From: Sphaeroforma arctica JP610 | Lineage: Eukaryota > Opisthokonta > Ichthyosporea > Ichthyophonida | Assembly: GCF_001186125.1 (NCBI RefSeq) | Contig: NW_014040290.1 | Span: 25,322-55,179, forward strand | Length of the DNA stretch: 29,858 bases | Reading direction: 5' to 3' | Shown: positions 19,230 to 29,545 of the stretch, in pieces | How the letters are laid out: each line of letters begins with the position of its first letter | Position numbering within the stretch: position 1 is the first letter of the stretch | Translations under genes and position numbers: made by a program | The notes under the pieces: model-generated | Database searches by the model: none | What the model saw: the letters and a program-made list of their open reading frames with translations, nothing else | What the model was told of the DNA's origin: nothing

Positions 19230-21157
19230 TGTCTAATTCCCGAATGAGTCGTCGCCAGGAATACCTCAATGCAGAACGAGGTGTCGAAGGCGGTATATTG
19301 ATCGTCGTGGCACGACATGTCACCGTTCTAGTCAAGAGCCTGACCAACCTCAACTAGTGGCAACCCCCTACCTGCGTGCGTACCAGGAACGAGACAATGT
19401 GGGAGAATGTGTAGCTTGCAGCGACTCGTTGTCTGGCCCGTCTTCGGAGAGTGTCAGGTCATCATCAATTGATCAGTAGTCACGACAGCGGCCTCATTCT
19501 GCAGCGAAGGGTAATAATAATCCAGAACAATAAGGTTCGGGACAACGATCATCTGTAATTCAGAACAACAATGAACCGCGCAGCACTCAACCACGCCGTC
19601 CACTAGCGCCCACACCACGGACTAAGATATGTCTCACAAGAATCTGATACTCAGTCATCCTTCGGTGATCTCTTATCACTCCAAAACCTTGTACACGAGC
19701 AGGCGTGCGCTAAGCAGAATCCTCAGGGAGAGGAAGCGTTGAGGAACCTACACGACCGCTTGGGCACGAACCTACGCAGGAAGCAGTGACGCCAGAATCC
19801 CGAACGCGATTCAGCCGATAAGGTTGTACCTACACCACAGAAGCAAGTCAAGGAAATAACGTGCTTCCACCTACACCAGCAGTATTGAGAAGAGTCGTCA
19901 AGTACTACATGCCCGCATACTTAAGCCCAGCGACGAGCTATATCAGGCAACGGAAGACAACAACGGAGGACAACAATACAGTACGAGCAGACGCTCTACG
20001 CAGGTCACTAAAGACACTTCGAGCTACACTCGAATCCAAGCCAGTCAAGAAACGTCCCGTACCTTCGCCGCGCACCTGGCCCGACTATCCGTCCAATAGG
20101 TACCACCTGAACGATATCATGGAACGTGATACGAAGAGTGTTCTTCTAGAAGCATTTAAGAATGCACATATTGCAGGACTGGATGAAAGTTGGAGATTCA
20201 CATGGTTTCAAAAGGTGTTAACTACTTTAAAGCGGAACAATCAACACTGAATTATATACGGGACAACGCAGAACGTTGAAAGGCTTGGACTCCGCAGTTG
20301 CAGATAGAACAGATCTGTTTGCACGAAACGCAAGCTACGGTCGATCCCGCATTCCGCAAACTGACCAAGGGTCAAACTAGGAACATGCAGGTATCCATCA
20401 CGGAAGAAATGACTTAGCTGGTGGGGAACCATAGGGCAAGGGACCGATGCCAGTGTGACGCTGACTACAAGCAAACCTATTGAACCACTGTCTGGTACAA
20501 TTACTCGAAATGCGCTCGGGGGCGGACGTACGAACGTACACGACAGCTGCATTCACAATAGCAGTTGATGGAGACACATGAGCTACTCCAACTCTTGAGC
20601 CCCGACATACAAGAGGCACAACAAGGTACGACAAAATGTTTGCAGAACCGTGCGAGGAGAGACACGATATCTCGTACGGCTCGTTTGTGTATAAATAGCC
20701 GCGCAAATGCTCCAACCACATGACGTCAAGACCAGAACTGGTCACAACGTTCACAGACAGCAACGCCTACGACGTGTGCCGGCTGTCAGGGACAGGCACC
20801 ATCCGGCACAAGACATATATAGCATTCTGCCACCATCATCGCGCGCCTACACAGGGCGGTCACGTTAACCGCGTACACCAGAACGAGCAAGGACGTACAG
20901 AGGCACAACCGGCGCATTGTCCAGCAACTACGTTCACAACAAGACAAAGCCAAAACAACAGTACCGCCAGGCAGTTTTCAACTCACCAGTCGTTGTCACA
21001 ACCACAAGTGAACACAGTCACGCAGGAAGTGGACTTTGAACCTATCCCTGCAGCAACCAACGTAACCCGAGGACCAGTACAGAACGACACACAGGGCGCT
21101 TGGACATGTCTGAGGACAATCGAGGGGGGAGGGTATCTGAGTCAGATGTCAGCCTGA
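19230..21157 (+). pseudogene. Gag-like region of a decayed Ty3/gypsy-type element
   Basis: From an ATG at 19230 (MSNSRMSRRQEYLN) long protein-like stretches run in changing frames: Arg/Gln/Pro-rich to about 19640, then LHDRLGTNLRRKQ near 19750, then a 129-codon frame at 19861-20250 (Lys/Arg/Pro-rich, with a WFQKVLTTLKR end), then a further stretch to about 20870 with only scattered stops. Position just 5' of reverse transcriptase, basic composition and lack of other domains point to gag. A zinc knuckle is not convincingly seen; CAGC near 20780 could be its start. Nearly all in-frame stops sit where CAA, CAG, CGA or TGG would restore reading. Confidence 0.5.
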
Positions 21158-21186
21158 CAATTGTATAAAACACTATCGATGCAGTT

Positions 21187-21798
21187 ATGGGCATACAGGA
21201 CCCATTGTTGACATATGATAACCGAGTCCATACGCACATTCAGAGCGTTGATAGCCACGGGAGCGAACAGAAGTTGCATCTCACAGACATCCGCAGACCT
21301 TCAATGAAGGATTTGGTTATCACGAAACGAACAACCCCAACAACCACTATGAAGGTTCCTGTGCTTGCCGTGCCCACGTTTGAAAAGAAGGTACGGATGT
21401 GTTTAGATAAGCATGCAGTAAACGCATTGATTCCCGGCGACCAATTCTTAATCCCGAAGGTCAACGAACTGATCTCACAGCTGAAGAGCAACGAGTACTA
21501 TACAACGCTGGATATTTCCGCAGCTTATCACAGGCTACCGATACATCCAGACTCCCAGTACTTATTCAGCTTCACCCATGAGCGTTACCAATACTTATTC
21601 ACATCAGTACCGTTCAGCCTACACGTATTCACACAACAATTTCAACGCACACTTAGTAAAATACTTGACGGCCTGCCCGTTCATCACTATATCGACGACA
21701 TCGTTATGGCGAGTGATGATTACGATGAGCAAATCAAGACAGTACGAGAGGCTATTAGACTTTAAGCTTAACCCCGCTAAGTGCCACTTTGCAATTGT
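21187..21798 (+). pseudogene. Ty3/gypsy-type reverse transcriptase, interrupted
   Basis: The frame 21187-21765 carries the conserved order RMCLDKHAVNALI, LISQLKSNEYYTTLDISAAYH, then YQYLFTSVPFSL, FQRTLSKIL and the catalytic box YIDDIVMAS (near 21690). These are fingers and palm motifs of Ty3/gypsy RT, with both catalytic Asp of the Y-x-DD box and the LDIS Asp present. A one-base frameshift near 21755 moves to the frame LLDFKLNPAKCHFAIV, which ends at 21798 exactly where the right hairpin-rich element starts. The thumb/connection region of about 100 residues is missing. The protein is therefore broken by a frameshift, an insertion and a deletion. Confidence 0.85.
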
Positions 21799-21910
21799 GT
21801 AAGTTTCGGTCTCTTCAGGCGATATTAACGTCTTAGAGTAGTTAAACGTAATAAAGTCTTCTAAAGCTCAAATGAAATTAAAGCAAAATAAACGTAATTA
21901 GTCTTTTAGT

Positions 21911-22018
21911 AAAGTTAGGTTTGCCTCGTGAAAACAGCAATACTCTGAGGAATTGTGAGGCTGAGACATTGCTTATATAATCCTCTCAGTACTGTTTTCG
22001 CCGAAGGGATTTTATTTA
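21911..22018 (+). repeat. Foldable module within the right element
   Basis: Sense-strand copy in which GAAAACAG pairs perfectly with CTGTTTTC and CCTCG pairs with CGAAGG outside it. It contains TTATATAATCC. Same module as in the tandem array at 8892-9614 and at 15382-15490. Confidence 0.75.
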
Positions 22019-22222
22019 GTGTTTCGTTGTCGCTCTATTAGAAACTATGGTATGTTTTGTTAAGGCGAATCCGAGAGACTCATAAAATCCTATCTTTTAA
22101 AAAATAAAATAAAAAAGTACTCTTGATGTCCATAGGTATTGCATTAACCAATAACTTGTCACTTGTCAAGAATTACCGACTTAGCCTTCATCAGTCTGGC
22201 ACATCTGGTTGGCTGAACGGAG

Positions 22223-22432
22223 GATAAACTAAGCAACGCTAATAGTCCTTAGAAACCTATGTTCGGTTGAGCCATCTCGCTACCGAAGTATTCAGATATA
22301 AATAGATTTGAAAAGTAAATATAGTTCGATAAACTAAGCAACGCTAATAGTCCTTAGAAACCTATGTTCGGTTGAGCCATCTCGCTACCGAAGTATTCAG
22401 ACATAAAATAGATTTGAAAAGTAAATATAGTT
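22223..22432. repeat. 105-bp tandem duplication inside the right element
   Basis: GATAAACTAAGCAACG... is repeated from 22328, nearly identical to the first unit, hence a recent duplication. The left element copy has a single unit. Each unit includes the TTCGGTTGAGCC..CTACCGAA hairpin. Confidence 0.95.
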
Positions 22433-22732
22433 CTATTAATAGAACTAGACCAAATCTTATGTTTGGTATTTTACTGGGGCCTTTTAATGGCCTTGTCCAA
22501 ATATCTGATATGTAAAAACAAATGGAAAAGGTATTAATTAATAGAACCGTTGAAACCCGTTTAGGAAACTTAAGTTCCTTGTACTATTAAGAATACGTTT
22601 ATAGTTTACGTACTGCTTAAAAGTACGTTTATAACATAGAGTCTAATGTGGCAAAAACCGAACGAAGTGATCGGTGACCAATGGGTCGACGGAAAATAAC
22701 ATTACTTTGTAATATTTTTTCAGTAACACGTT

Positions 22733-23093
22733 GAACCATACGCAGCAAAACTATTCAAAACAGATGAAAGAGAGTTAGCACTGGTGTATGGATTGACAAC
22801 GCACTTCAGAAGACGGTCAACGGTTTGCAATCTTCACGGACCATAAAGCTTTGGTATACATGAATACTCAGCTTAAACTCACTCCGATGCTGAAGCTGTG
22901 GCGACATATCATCGCACCATTTAAATTTACCATATCACACATACGTGGGGAGAAGTATGCATTACCTGACATGTTGAGTAGGGTGCATGGAGATACCGCG
23001 GAGAGCAACAAACCCGAAATATTGTATACGGACTGTTGGCAGCTATTCTTCAACTATTTCGACCAAGCTCAACAACATACGCTTCGGACCGAA
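22733..23093 (+). pseudogene. Ty3/gypsy-type RNase H, fragment of the same element
   Basis: Starts with KTDERELALVYGL (near 22760), equivalent to the ERELLA motif. After a frameshift near 22815 it continues FAIFTDHKALVYM (22824-22860), then LWRHIIAPFKFTISHIRG and ALPDMLSR (near 22975). These are the usual Ty3/gypsy RNase H motifs, including TDHKAL and the H-x-x-G ... D-x-LSR end. The first part of RNase H and the connection are missing, lost where the hairpin-rich element lies. Confidence 0.8.
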
Positions 23094-23401
23094 TGATATA
23101 GACGTATTCGTGGATCCAACAAACGTTTAGCTACCTTGGTTCTGGTCAAAGGATAAAGGGTGAAGAAGCCTTCGCGCACGACTGGACCATGGTAGATGGG
23201 TGGATGAACCCGCCATGGGAGAAGATACACAAGACGCTGCGAACGATATAAGCAGACAGGACAAGGGTAACAGTATGATTTCCCTGGTTACCGAGAGTGC
23301 CGTGGTTTGACTTGTTCAAGCAGCTGCTACAGTCAGAATCAGTGTTGACGCCGCGAACACCGCATACGTTTCCGAAGTATGATAAATACACATGGAATTA
23401 G
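23080..23401 (+). pseudogene. N6-adenine methyltransferase-like domain following RNase H
   Basis: In shifting frames after RNase H: FGPNDIDVFVDPTN (23083 on), EEAFAHDW, WMNPPWEKIHKTL (NPPW at 23207-23218), TRVTV-x-FPWLPRVPW and a short tail ending at 23401. The spacing and the NPPW box match the methyltransferase-like domain that follows RNase H in DIRS-type and some fungal retroelements. Here it follows a Ty3/gypsy-type RT/RNase H, and I see no integrase after it. In-frame stops at 23122-23124 (TAG), 23248-23250 (TAA) and 23276-23278 (TGA), plus one frameshift, show decay. The function in such elements is unknown. Confidence 0.6.
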
Positions 23402-23622
23402 ATGCCATGGGATAGGGACACACCGCGGCATCACAAAGAGTAGATTCAGCCATCGGCTACGAGACTAGACATACTTTAACAACGACTCGGTGAATGCAGT
23501 CACGGCATACCACACACGTCATAGCGGTCGCGATGGCAGAAGCAGAGAGCCAGCCAGCATTTACACACGCAACACCGGACGAAGGTCTGGTTGGAATATC
23601 CCAGTAGGGGGGTTTTTTTAGC
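23402..23622 (+). other. Retroelement tail and candidate polypurine tract
   Basis: Further stop-interrupted protein-like sequence to about 23604, then AGTAGGGGGG (23604-23613) and TTTTTTT. The G-rich run is where a polypurine tract before a 3' LTR would be. No matching LTR was found upstream. Confidence 0.35.
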
Positions 23623-24515
23623 GTTTATTTGCAGTGGGTTCTAAAGCCTGGGTTATCAATCATGATTTAAGGTCGATGACACATGCAAATATTAACCGTT
23701 CAATTTTTAAAAGGATTAATAATGAAATATCAGAACACTAGGAGAGAAGGTCGAGATATAGTTATCGCTAGCGTAAATTTACTACAACCGCTTATTCTCA
23801 CACATAAAAAAGTTTTGTTTTAATGTGTATATCAAGAATATACGAATCAGTTGGCAGAATAAAAACCAGGGTAAATTGATTTACAATCCTTATATATTGG
23901 TTGTTGAACATGGGACCGTACTAGTACGGAGGAGTGGCCAGATTGAAGACTTAGATGAACTGTAAATAATTCATGCTTTCTTTATTTTAACCGCCATTGT
24001 TTCTGCAAAAAATATTATCAACATACTTATTAGCAAATTGATAAAAATTCTACACAGTCTAGCTGTAAATACCACGAGTATCAGAAGTTAGGCACATATA
24101 ACATATAAATTGGCGAAGAAAGCGGTATTGACGGATAGCCACGAGAAGAAACAAGCAAGTACAGACAGCACTATCTGTTTTCAGCAAATCCTGCAAGCAG
24201 TATTGGCTCTTGAAGATTGTATTGTACTACACCAGCACGTCCAGAGTCAAATAACAGAATGATATTTGGTGACCTTACTAGTGCAAATATTGGTATAACT
24301 ACACTACGGGTGTTCATGAATATGCGCTGTGTATCTCAACTAGAATATCAGCCTCTGCTAACTGTATTTTAATTTGGTAGACGTAGATAATCACATAGGA
24401 CATATTGCATTCATACCATTACTGAAGACTCTTGTGAATATTTGAGCAAAAAATATGATCAAATGCATGAATTGACAGCACGTATATATAAGAACTTATT
24501 ACAACGGTTGTACTG
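23623..24515. other. AT-rich spacer, nothing recognised
   Basis: Could be a diverged 3' LTR or flank; no frame, no repeat partner seen in the window. Confidence 0.5.
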
Positions 24516-24712
24516 TAAATTACTATGATATTTTGATAGATAAGGATATATGTAGACATATATATGAGGCTCGAATAATTAATGATTTTTAATCATTGTT
24601 TTCATCCGCTGTAAATTTGACCTTCCTTTTCCAACATCGGTGTATTAGGAGCTGTGATCGCAGTGTGTACAGATAAGATCACTCAAGAGCGGATCGTGCT
24701 GTGTGTGCGGAC
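24516..24712 (-). pseudogene. BED-type zinc-finger-like fragment, copy 2
   Basis: Direct-repeat partner of 16671-16866. The minus strand reads CTHCDHSS, a stop, then TDVGKGRSNLQRMK and another stop. It is more decayed than copy 1 but keeps the same finger-like residues. Same caveats as for copy 1. Confidence 0.35.
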
Positions 24713-25953
24713 TGAGATCGATGTGAAGTGTTCGTGATACAACTTTCCCGGTTTGTAATGAATTAAAAGAATGACTGATCCACCCAATCTCGTACTATGT
24801 TTTATTTTAGCTACTATGTGCTTTCAATTCTTAGTAGTAAATTTGAAATATACGTCCCATCTACGAGCGCAAGTAACATAACTCATCAACACCTATTATT
24901 TTAGGGTAAGTTGCTTGTCTTGAATATAATTATGCGAACTGAAGACGGCTAACAAGTGCAACTGATGCATGGGATTCACGACAACACATCGAATTAATAT
25001 TTTCTCTCGCCAAGATGATTCTCTGTATTTCATCTACACAGTTAATTCCTGCTATACTCTCTACGATCATTTTAAACCGGTTACGAGTCAGTTTGAACAA
25101 GTATACATAGGGTACACAAAACAGCGACTATGAGAGCCATACCATATGTTGATACATTGTATCATACATACTTGCCATTTTTGAAATATATATTATTATC
25201 CCTAACAAACTTAAAACAGAGTATGTATGTATTGTTGAAGCGGGGTATGTGTTTTGCGTGTTCTCATCCGGTTTGAAAAGTGAAAGTTCTATGTATTATA
25301 GTCCCGCTTTTGTTCATGTTCGATATTTACTTTTGTATAACGAGGTATAAAAATATGTATTTACTGTCTTCCGAGTTTCATGATTCATCACTTTATTTAT
25401 ATATTTTTTTCAATTTTGTTCCTCATCAAGAAGTCACCATCATCACGATTGTCATCATGATGATGCGTAAAAATAAATATATAGCCCCCTCTAGAAATAA
25501 AAAGAAGACTTAAAAAAACCCCCCTGAAAAGATTATATGTACTCATAAACTGAGTTTTCGTGGTTTTAAAATATATATTTCAAAAAATATAATATATACA
25601 TCCTCAGACCCCTGTGTGGTGTCTTATTTCATTTATAAATATGATTTCCAGGATGTATTTAAAATATCTACAGTCGATCCTAGTAGCGATCTATTCTCAA
25701 TCGTCGAATTTAGGACATCAATAATCTAAAATTTACGACCACTAAAGCAAAGTGCCCTACCTTATTTGGAATACCAAAATAGAAAATATGTAGACGTAAG
25801 GGGTCCCATTTCCACAGACGTATATTGTTTTCTTTCACATAATTGAAAAATAACACTAACACTTGCTAATAGTCACACGCGCACACATTGACATCACACG
25901 ATATAGGTATAGGTATTCCTCATTGACACTAGCCACAGATAGCTTCTTTCACA
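24713..25953. other. Intergenic stretch upstream of the V-ATPase gene
   Basis: AT-rich. A 77-codon frame at 25280-25513 lacks an ATG at its start and has low-complexity composition; rejected. The promoter of the V-ATPase gene should lie in its last part, but no clear element was seen. Confidence 0.5.
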
Positions 25954-28900
25954 ATGGTATGTATGCTACAACATTCGATTTTCAAACAGCATAATTACTT
26001 TGGAAAATGAGTGTTCAATAGGAGGGCTCTAAACGGAGAGTAGTGTGCGACCTGTGTATTCAATATAGCAGCTGATGTAGTATTGCCGTCACTTTCAGTC
26101 GTCCTGCAGTATTTGAGACCTAGTTGAGAGTCTGGTCTAGTCAGCTTGGAATACAATGATATGTGTTGAGTAGTATCGACTACCACATAAGAAGCATCAA
26201 CTGCCGACGTGTGCATATTGTGTTGATATGTTGTGTATCAGTATTGCCAACTCCTCAATGCTAAGCGGTTGCGTTGGAACAGTATATAACGCATATAATC
26301 GGGTGATATTGAATTAATAATAATACAAGGTCTTTCAAAAGTGCTATCACAAATTGCAGGTGCAACAGTTAACACCGAAACACAATATTGGTATTATAGG
26401 ATAAGATTTCGTCAAGTGAAGATGAGAAACTCTTCGGAGCCGTCTTCTCTGTGTCCGGCCCCGTTGTGGTCGCAGATGGCATGACAGGTGCTGCCATGTA
26501 CGAATTGGTATGTAGTAGTATGTACTAGAAAGTTCTTTTGTATGTTGCGACTTCTCATGTGCATTTGAACTATAATGTTTTCATACATATATCTGTTCGA
26601 AAGATGTGCTTGGATACCCTTACTTTTGGTGCGTGTCCACAACAGAATCTGAGTATATACCCGAGTTTATAAAACATATAATATATTAATATTGACTACT
26701 CTAGGTGCGTGTAGGTCACCAAGAGCTGGTAGGTGAGATCATTCGTCTCGAAGCCGACACAGCTACCATCCAGGTATACGAGGAAACCTCGGGTGTCACT
26801 GTAGGTGATCCCGTATTACGTACCGGAAAGCCCTTGTCATGTGAGCTTGGACCAGGAATCATGGACAATATATACGATGGTATCCAGCGTCCTCTGGAGA
26901 CCATTGCTACCCAAACAGACACCATTTATATCCCTCGTGGTGTAAACACAAATGCCCTAGATCGCGAGAAAATTTGGCACTTTGTACCCTCAGGTACGTA
27001 TTGTAATACATATGACCAGTTGAAAACTCGCACATGTATGCAAAATTTAAATTGGCATATGAATTTATCAAAATATTCACACACCCTCGCATGTATAGTT
27101 ACTTGTACGAACACGAACGATTGATATATATATCTTAATGTATAAACATATCATACATATTATATATATATATATATATATATACGAACGATTGATATAT
27201 ATATATCTTAATGTATATACATATACATACATACAAGTATGTATATATAACAATATATATATATATCTATATATATGTATGGTACATATAATTATATATA
27301 TATGTATATATATATATATACATATATATATGTATGGTATTAATATATCTATCTATACATTTATATATATATGCAAATATATATATATAGATATATGCGT
27401 ATAGGTATAAATAGATATATATATTTAGTTATATAAATAAATATATATTTTTAGTTATATAAATAAATATATATTTTTAGTTATATAAATAAATATATAT
27501 ATTTAGTTATATATATGCATATATTATATTTATATATCTATATATATATGTGTATATATAGTGATATACATAAATGAATATATGCATATATATATACATA
27601 TTCACATACACGCACGCACACATACATATATATATATATGCATATATATATTTGATATACTTATGTATATATACTATTGTATATATGTATTTTATAATTA
27701 ATAATATATATGTAAATATATATATATATATATATACTAATATAACTAAGAATGTATACGGGAATACATACGTGCATACATATATATTAATAGTAGGCAA
27801 ATATTTGTATCTATAATTATTGATTTATGATATACATGTATAAATATCTGTATATCTATATATACATATTTATAAATATGTATATATATCTGTATTTAGA
27901 AATACATATCTATCTATATACATTATACGCACGCACACAAACACACACATGTATATGTATATATATATACAACCACACACACACATATACATGTATATAT
28001 ATATATATGTGTGTGTATATGTGCATGCATAAATATCTGTATATATATTGATATATGCATATATATATATATATTATAAAACAGGATAAATATATATATA
28101 TAGATATGCATGAAACAAAGGATATATATATATATATGAACATATATATTTATATATGAACATATGTAAATATACACACGCGCACACACACACTTATATA
28201 TATACATACATATGTATATTTTTATATATATTTCTATACATATATACATGCTTATATATACATATCATGACGTGTCACACACACAGACACATATATATGT
28301 ATATTTTATACTTATTCGTATTCATAATTATATTTATATGAATGACACTGTATGGATAAGTTGTTAGTGGGGGTATGTTTATATCATTTTGCTTTATATA
28401 CACACATCCAAAGGAATGTTGGGATTCAGGGATGAAACTCGTACTTCTGAATGTTGTTGATGTTTATATGTTCGCTCTGATCCATAGAATACGTCTGTGA
28501 CGCCACACTTTTATCTGCTCTTCACAAAATTAGAATGCATGCATTTGCATGTGAGCATGCTGCTTGTGTTTACGCCAGCCGGGAGCACACGTATCCTACC
28601 TTATCAACAGCTTGTGACGTGATTGCACATCAACCTGTGTACGGAGAAGTACTTAATCGCCTCTAGGTTTGTTTTTGCGCGCGCGTGTAGATCAAGTGAT
28701 TTGACATTGTTCACTACCATTTGATCTTTGCGTATCTACTGTGCCCCGGGTGGCCTATCTCGCACTCGCACAAACTTTTAGCCTCGCCATCATCCTGGTA
28801 ATGAGTGGTTTTATCCATCCCTTGTCATGTATACGAAGCTCTGTCCGAAGCTGCGAATCACTTCCGTTTGTGTCTATAACGTCCTATACATTATCGTTTC

Positions 28901-29538
28901 GAAGGTAATTCAATGACCTACAACGATAACGGCAAAGTTGAGTGTAGAGCAATATATCTGTCCCATTTGTAGCCACACCAGCAACCAATGGGGCTTGTAC
29001 TCCGCCAATAGTGTACCAGATATAACTCCAGTGTCTTGTCGAGGTTGTGCTGTGTATGTATCTGAGTCACGACCCGCTCGAGGAATATATGTCTGACCAC
29101 CAATAGAGACAGACACAAATGACGTACTGTGTAGAGCTCAAGTCCCCACCAACTCGAGCCAACTCAGGCTAATACACACGTGGTATCGTCGCTGCTATAC
29201 AATTCGCACTGGGTTTTGGGTGTGCGTGCGAGGCTCTGCTTAGTTGACCTGCAGTCTCCTCCATTCTGACTATCAACCCCTCACCACCGTACTAAACGTC
29301 ACACCCTTGCGGATCACCCCTTTCTTGGACTACAGGCGTTAAAGCAGGCGATCACGTGACTGGTGGAGATGTCATTGGTACCGTACAGGAGAACACTCTG
29401 GTCCTGCACAAGATCATCGTACCTCCCCGTGCCAAGGGTACCATCTCATTCGTGGCACCTGAGGGTGACTACAATTTGACCGAGACGGTTATGGAGGTCG
29501 ATTTCAACAAGAAGACACACAAGTTCCAGATGTTCCAG
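25954..29538 (+). CDS. V-type H+-ATPase catalytic subunit A, 5' part (continues past window)
   Basis: Exons: a possible ATG-only exon (25954-25956, CACAATG|GTATGT), 26400-26507, 26705-26993, 29336-29538; the gene continues beyond the window. All junctions are GT-AG and in phase. The 201 residues visible include [55 protein letters not shown] and [18 protein letters not shown]. This is the N-terminal beta-barrel of subunit A, and the fourth exon begins the inserted domain unique to A subunits ([13 protein letters not shown]). The nucleotide-binding P-loop would lie just downstream. The subunit hydrolyses ATP in the V1 sector to pump protons into vacuoles and other acidic compartments. Start: the exon at 26400 has an in-frame TAG just before it that overlaps the acceptor, so the Met must come from an upstream exon. 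The ATG at 25954 is the best candidate but not certain. Confidence 0.9.
27121..28345. repeat. Compound TA-rich microsatellite inside V-ATPase intron 3
   Basis: About 1.2 kb made of (TA)n, TATATG, TATACA and CACA runs. The first 100 bp contain a repeated block (ACGAACGATTGATATATATATCTTAATGTATA at 27111 and 27184). Open frames here, rich in Tyr and Ile, are artefacts of the repeat. Confidence 0.97.
27425..27508. repeat. 26-bp tandem repeat within the microsatellite
   Basis: TTAGTTATATAAATAAATATATAT(T/A)T starts at 27425, 27451, 27477 and 27503, an exact 26-bp period. Confidence 0.9.
28346..29335. other. Remainder of V-ATPase intron 3, nothing recognised
   Basis: Unique-looking intron sequence ending in CTTGGACTACAG. 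No exon-like frame matching subunit A was found, and the flanking exons join in phase without one. Confidence 0.7.
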
Positions 29539-29545
29539 GTAAGGG

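Larger units (their letters stand above)
21799..22651 (+). mobile_element. Hairpin-rich repeat element, right copy, inserted in pol
   Basis: About 853 bp, the reverse complement of 14798-15604 over the full length. It has a 105-bp tandem duplication (22223-22327 and 22328-22432, nearly identical) and only one unit of the 38-bp repeat. It sits between the RT and RNase H halves of the retroelement, so it is an independent insertion. It begins GTAAGTTT, a perfect splice-donor sequence, and about 75 bp after its end comes TATTTTTTCAG (22721-22723), an acceptor. This suggests that the insertion could have behaved as an intron, although the joined reading frame is not restored. Confidence 0.8.

Noticed and set aside
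18209-19318. Long open frames across the gap
   Set aside because: They consist of unknown bases and are not evidence of coding.
14798-22651. One 7.9-kb transposon with 0.8-kb terminal inverted repeats
   Set aside because: The right repeat splits the pol gene (RT to its left, RNase H to its right), so it is an insertion into that element and not its end.
19230-23600. Alternative genetic code with TAA/TAG read as Gln
   Set aside because: The host genes in this window (RING/PHD gene, V-ATPase exons) use CAA/CAG for Gln with no internal stops, and the RING/PHD gene ends normally in TGA. Frameshifts in the element show decay.
27138-28341. Several open frames rich in Tyr and Ile
   Set aside because: They translate TA-rich microsatellite inside an intron.
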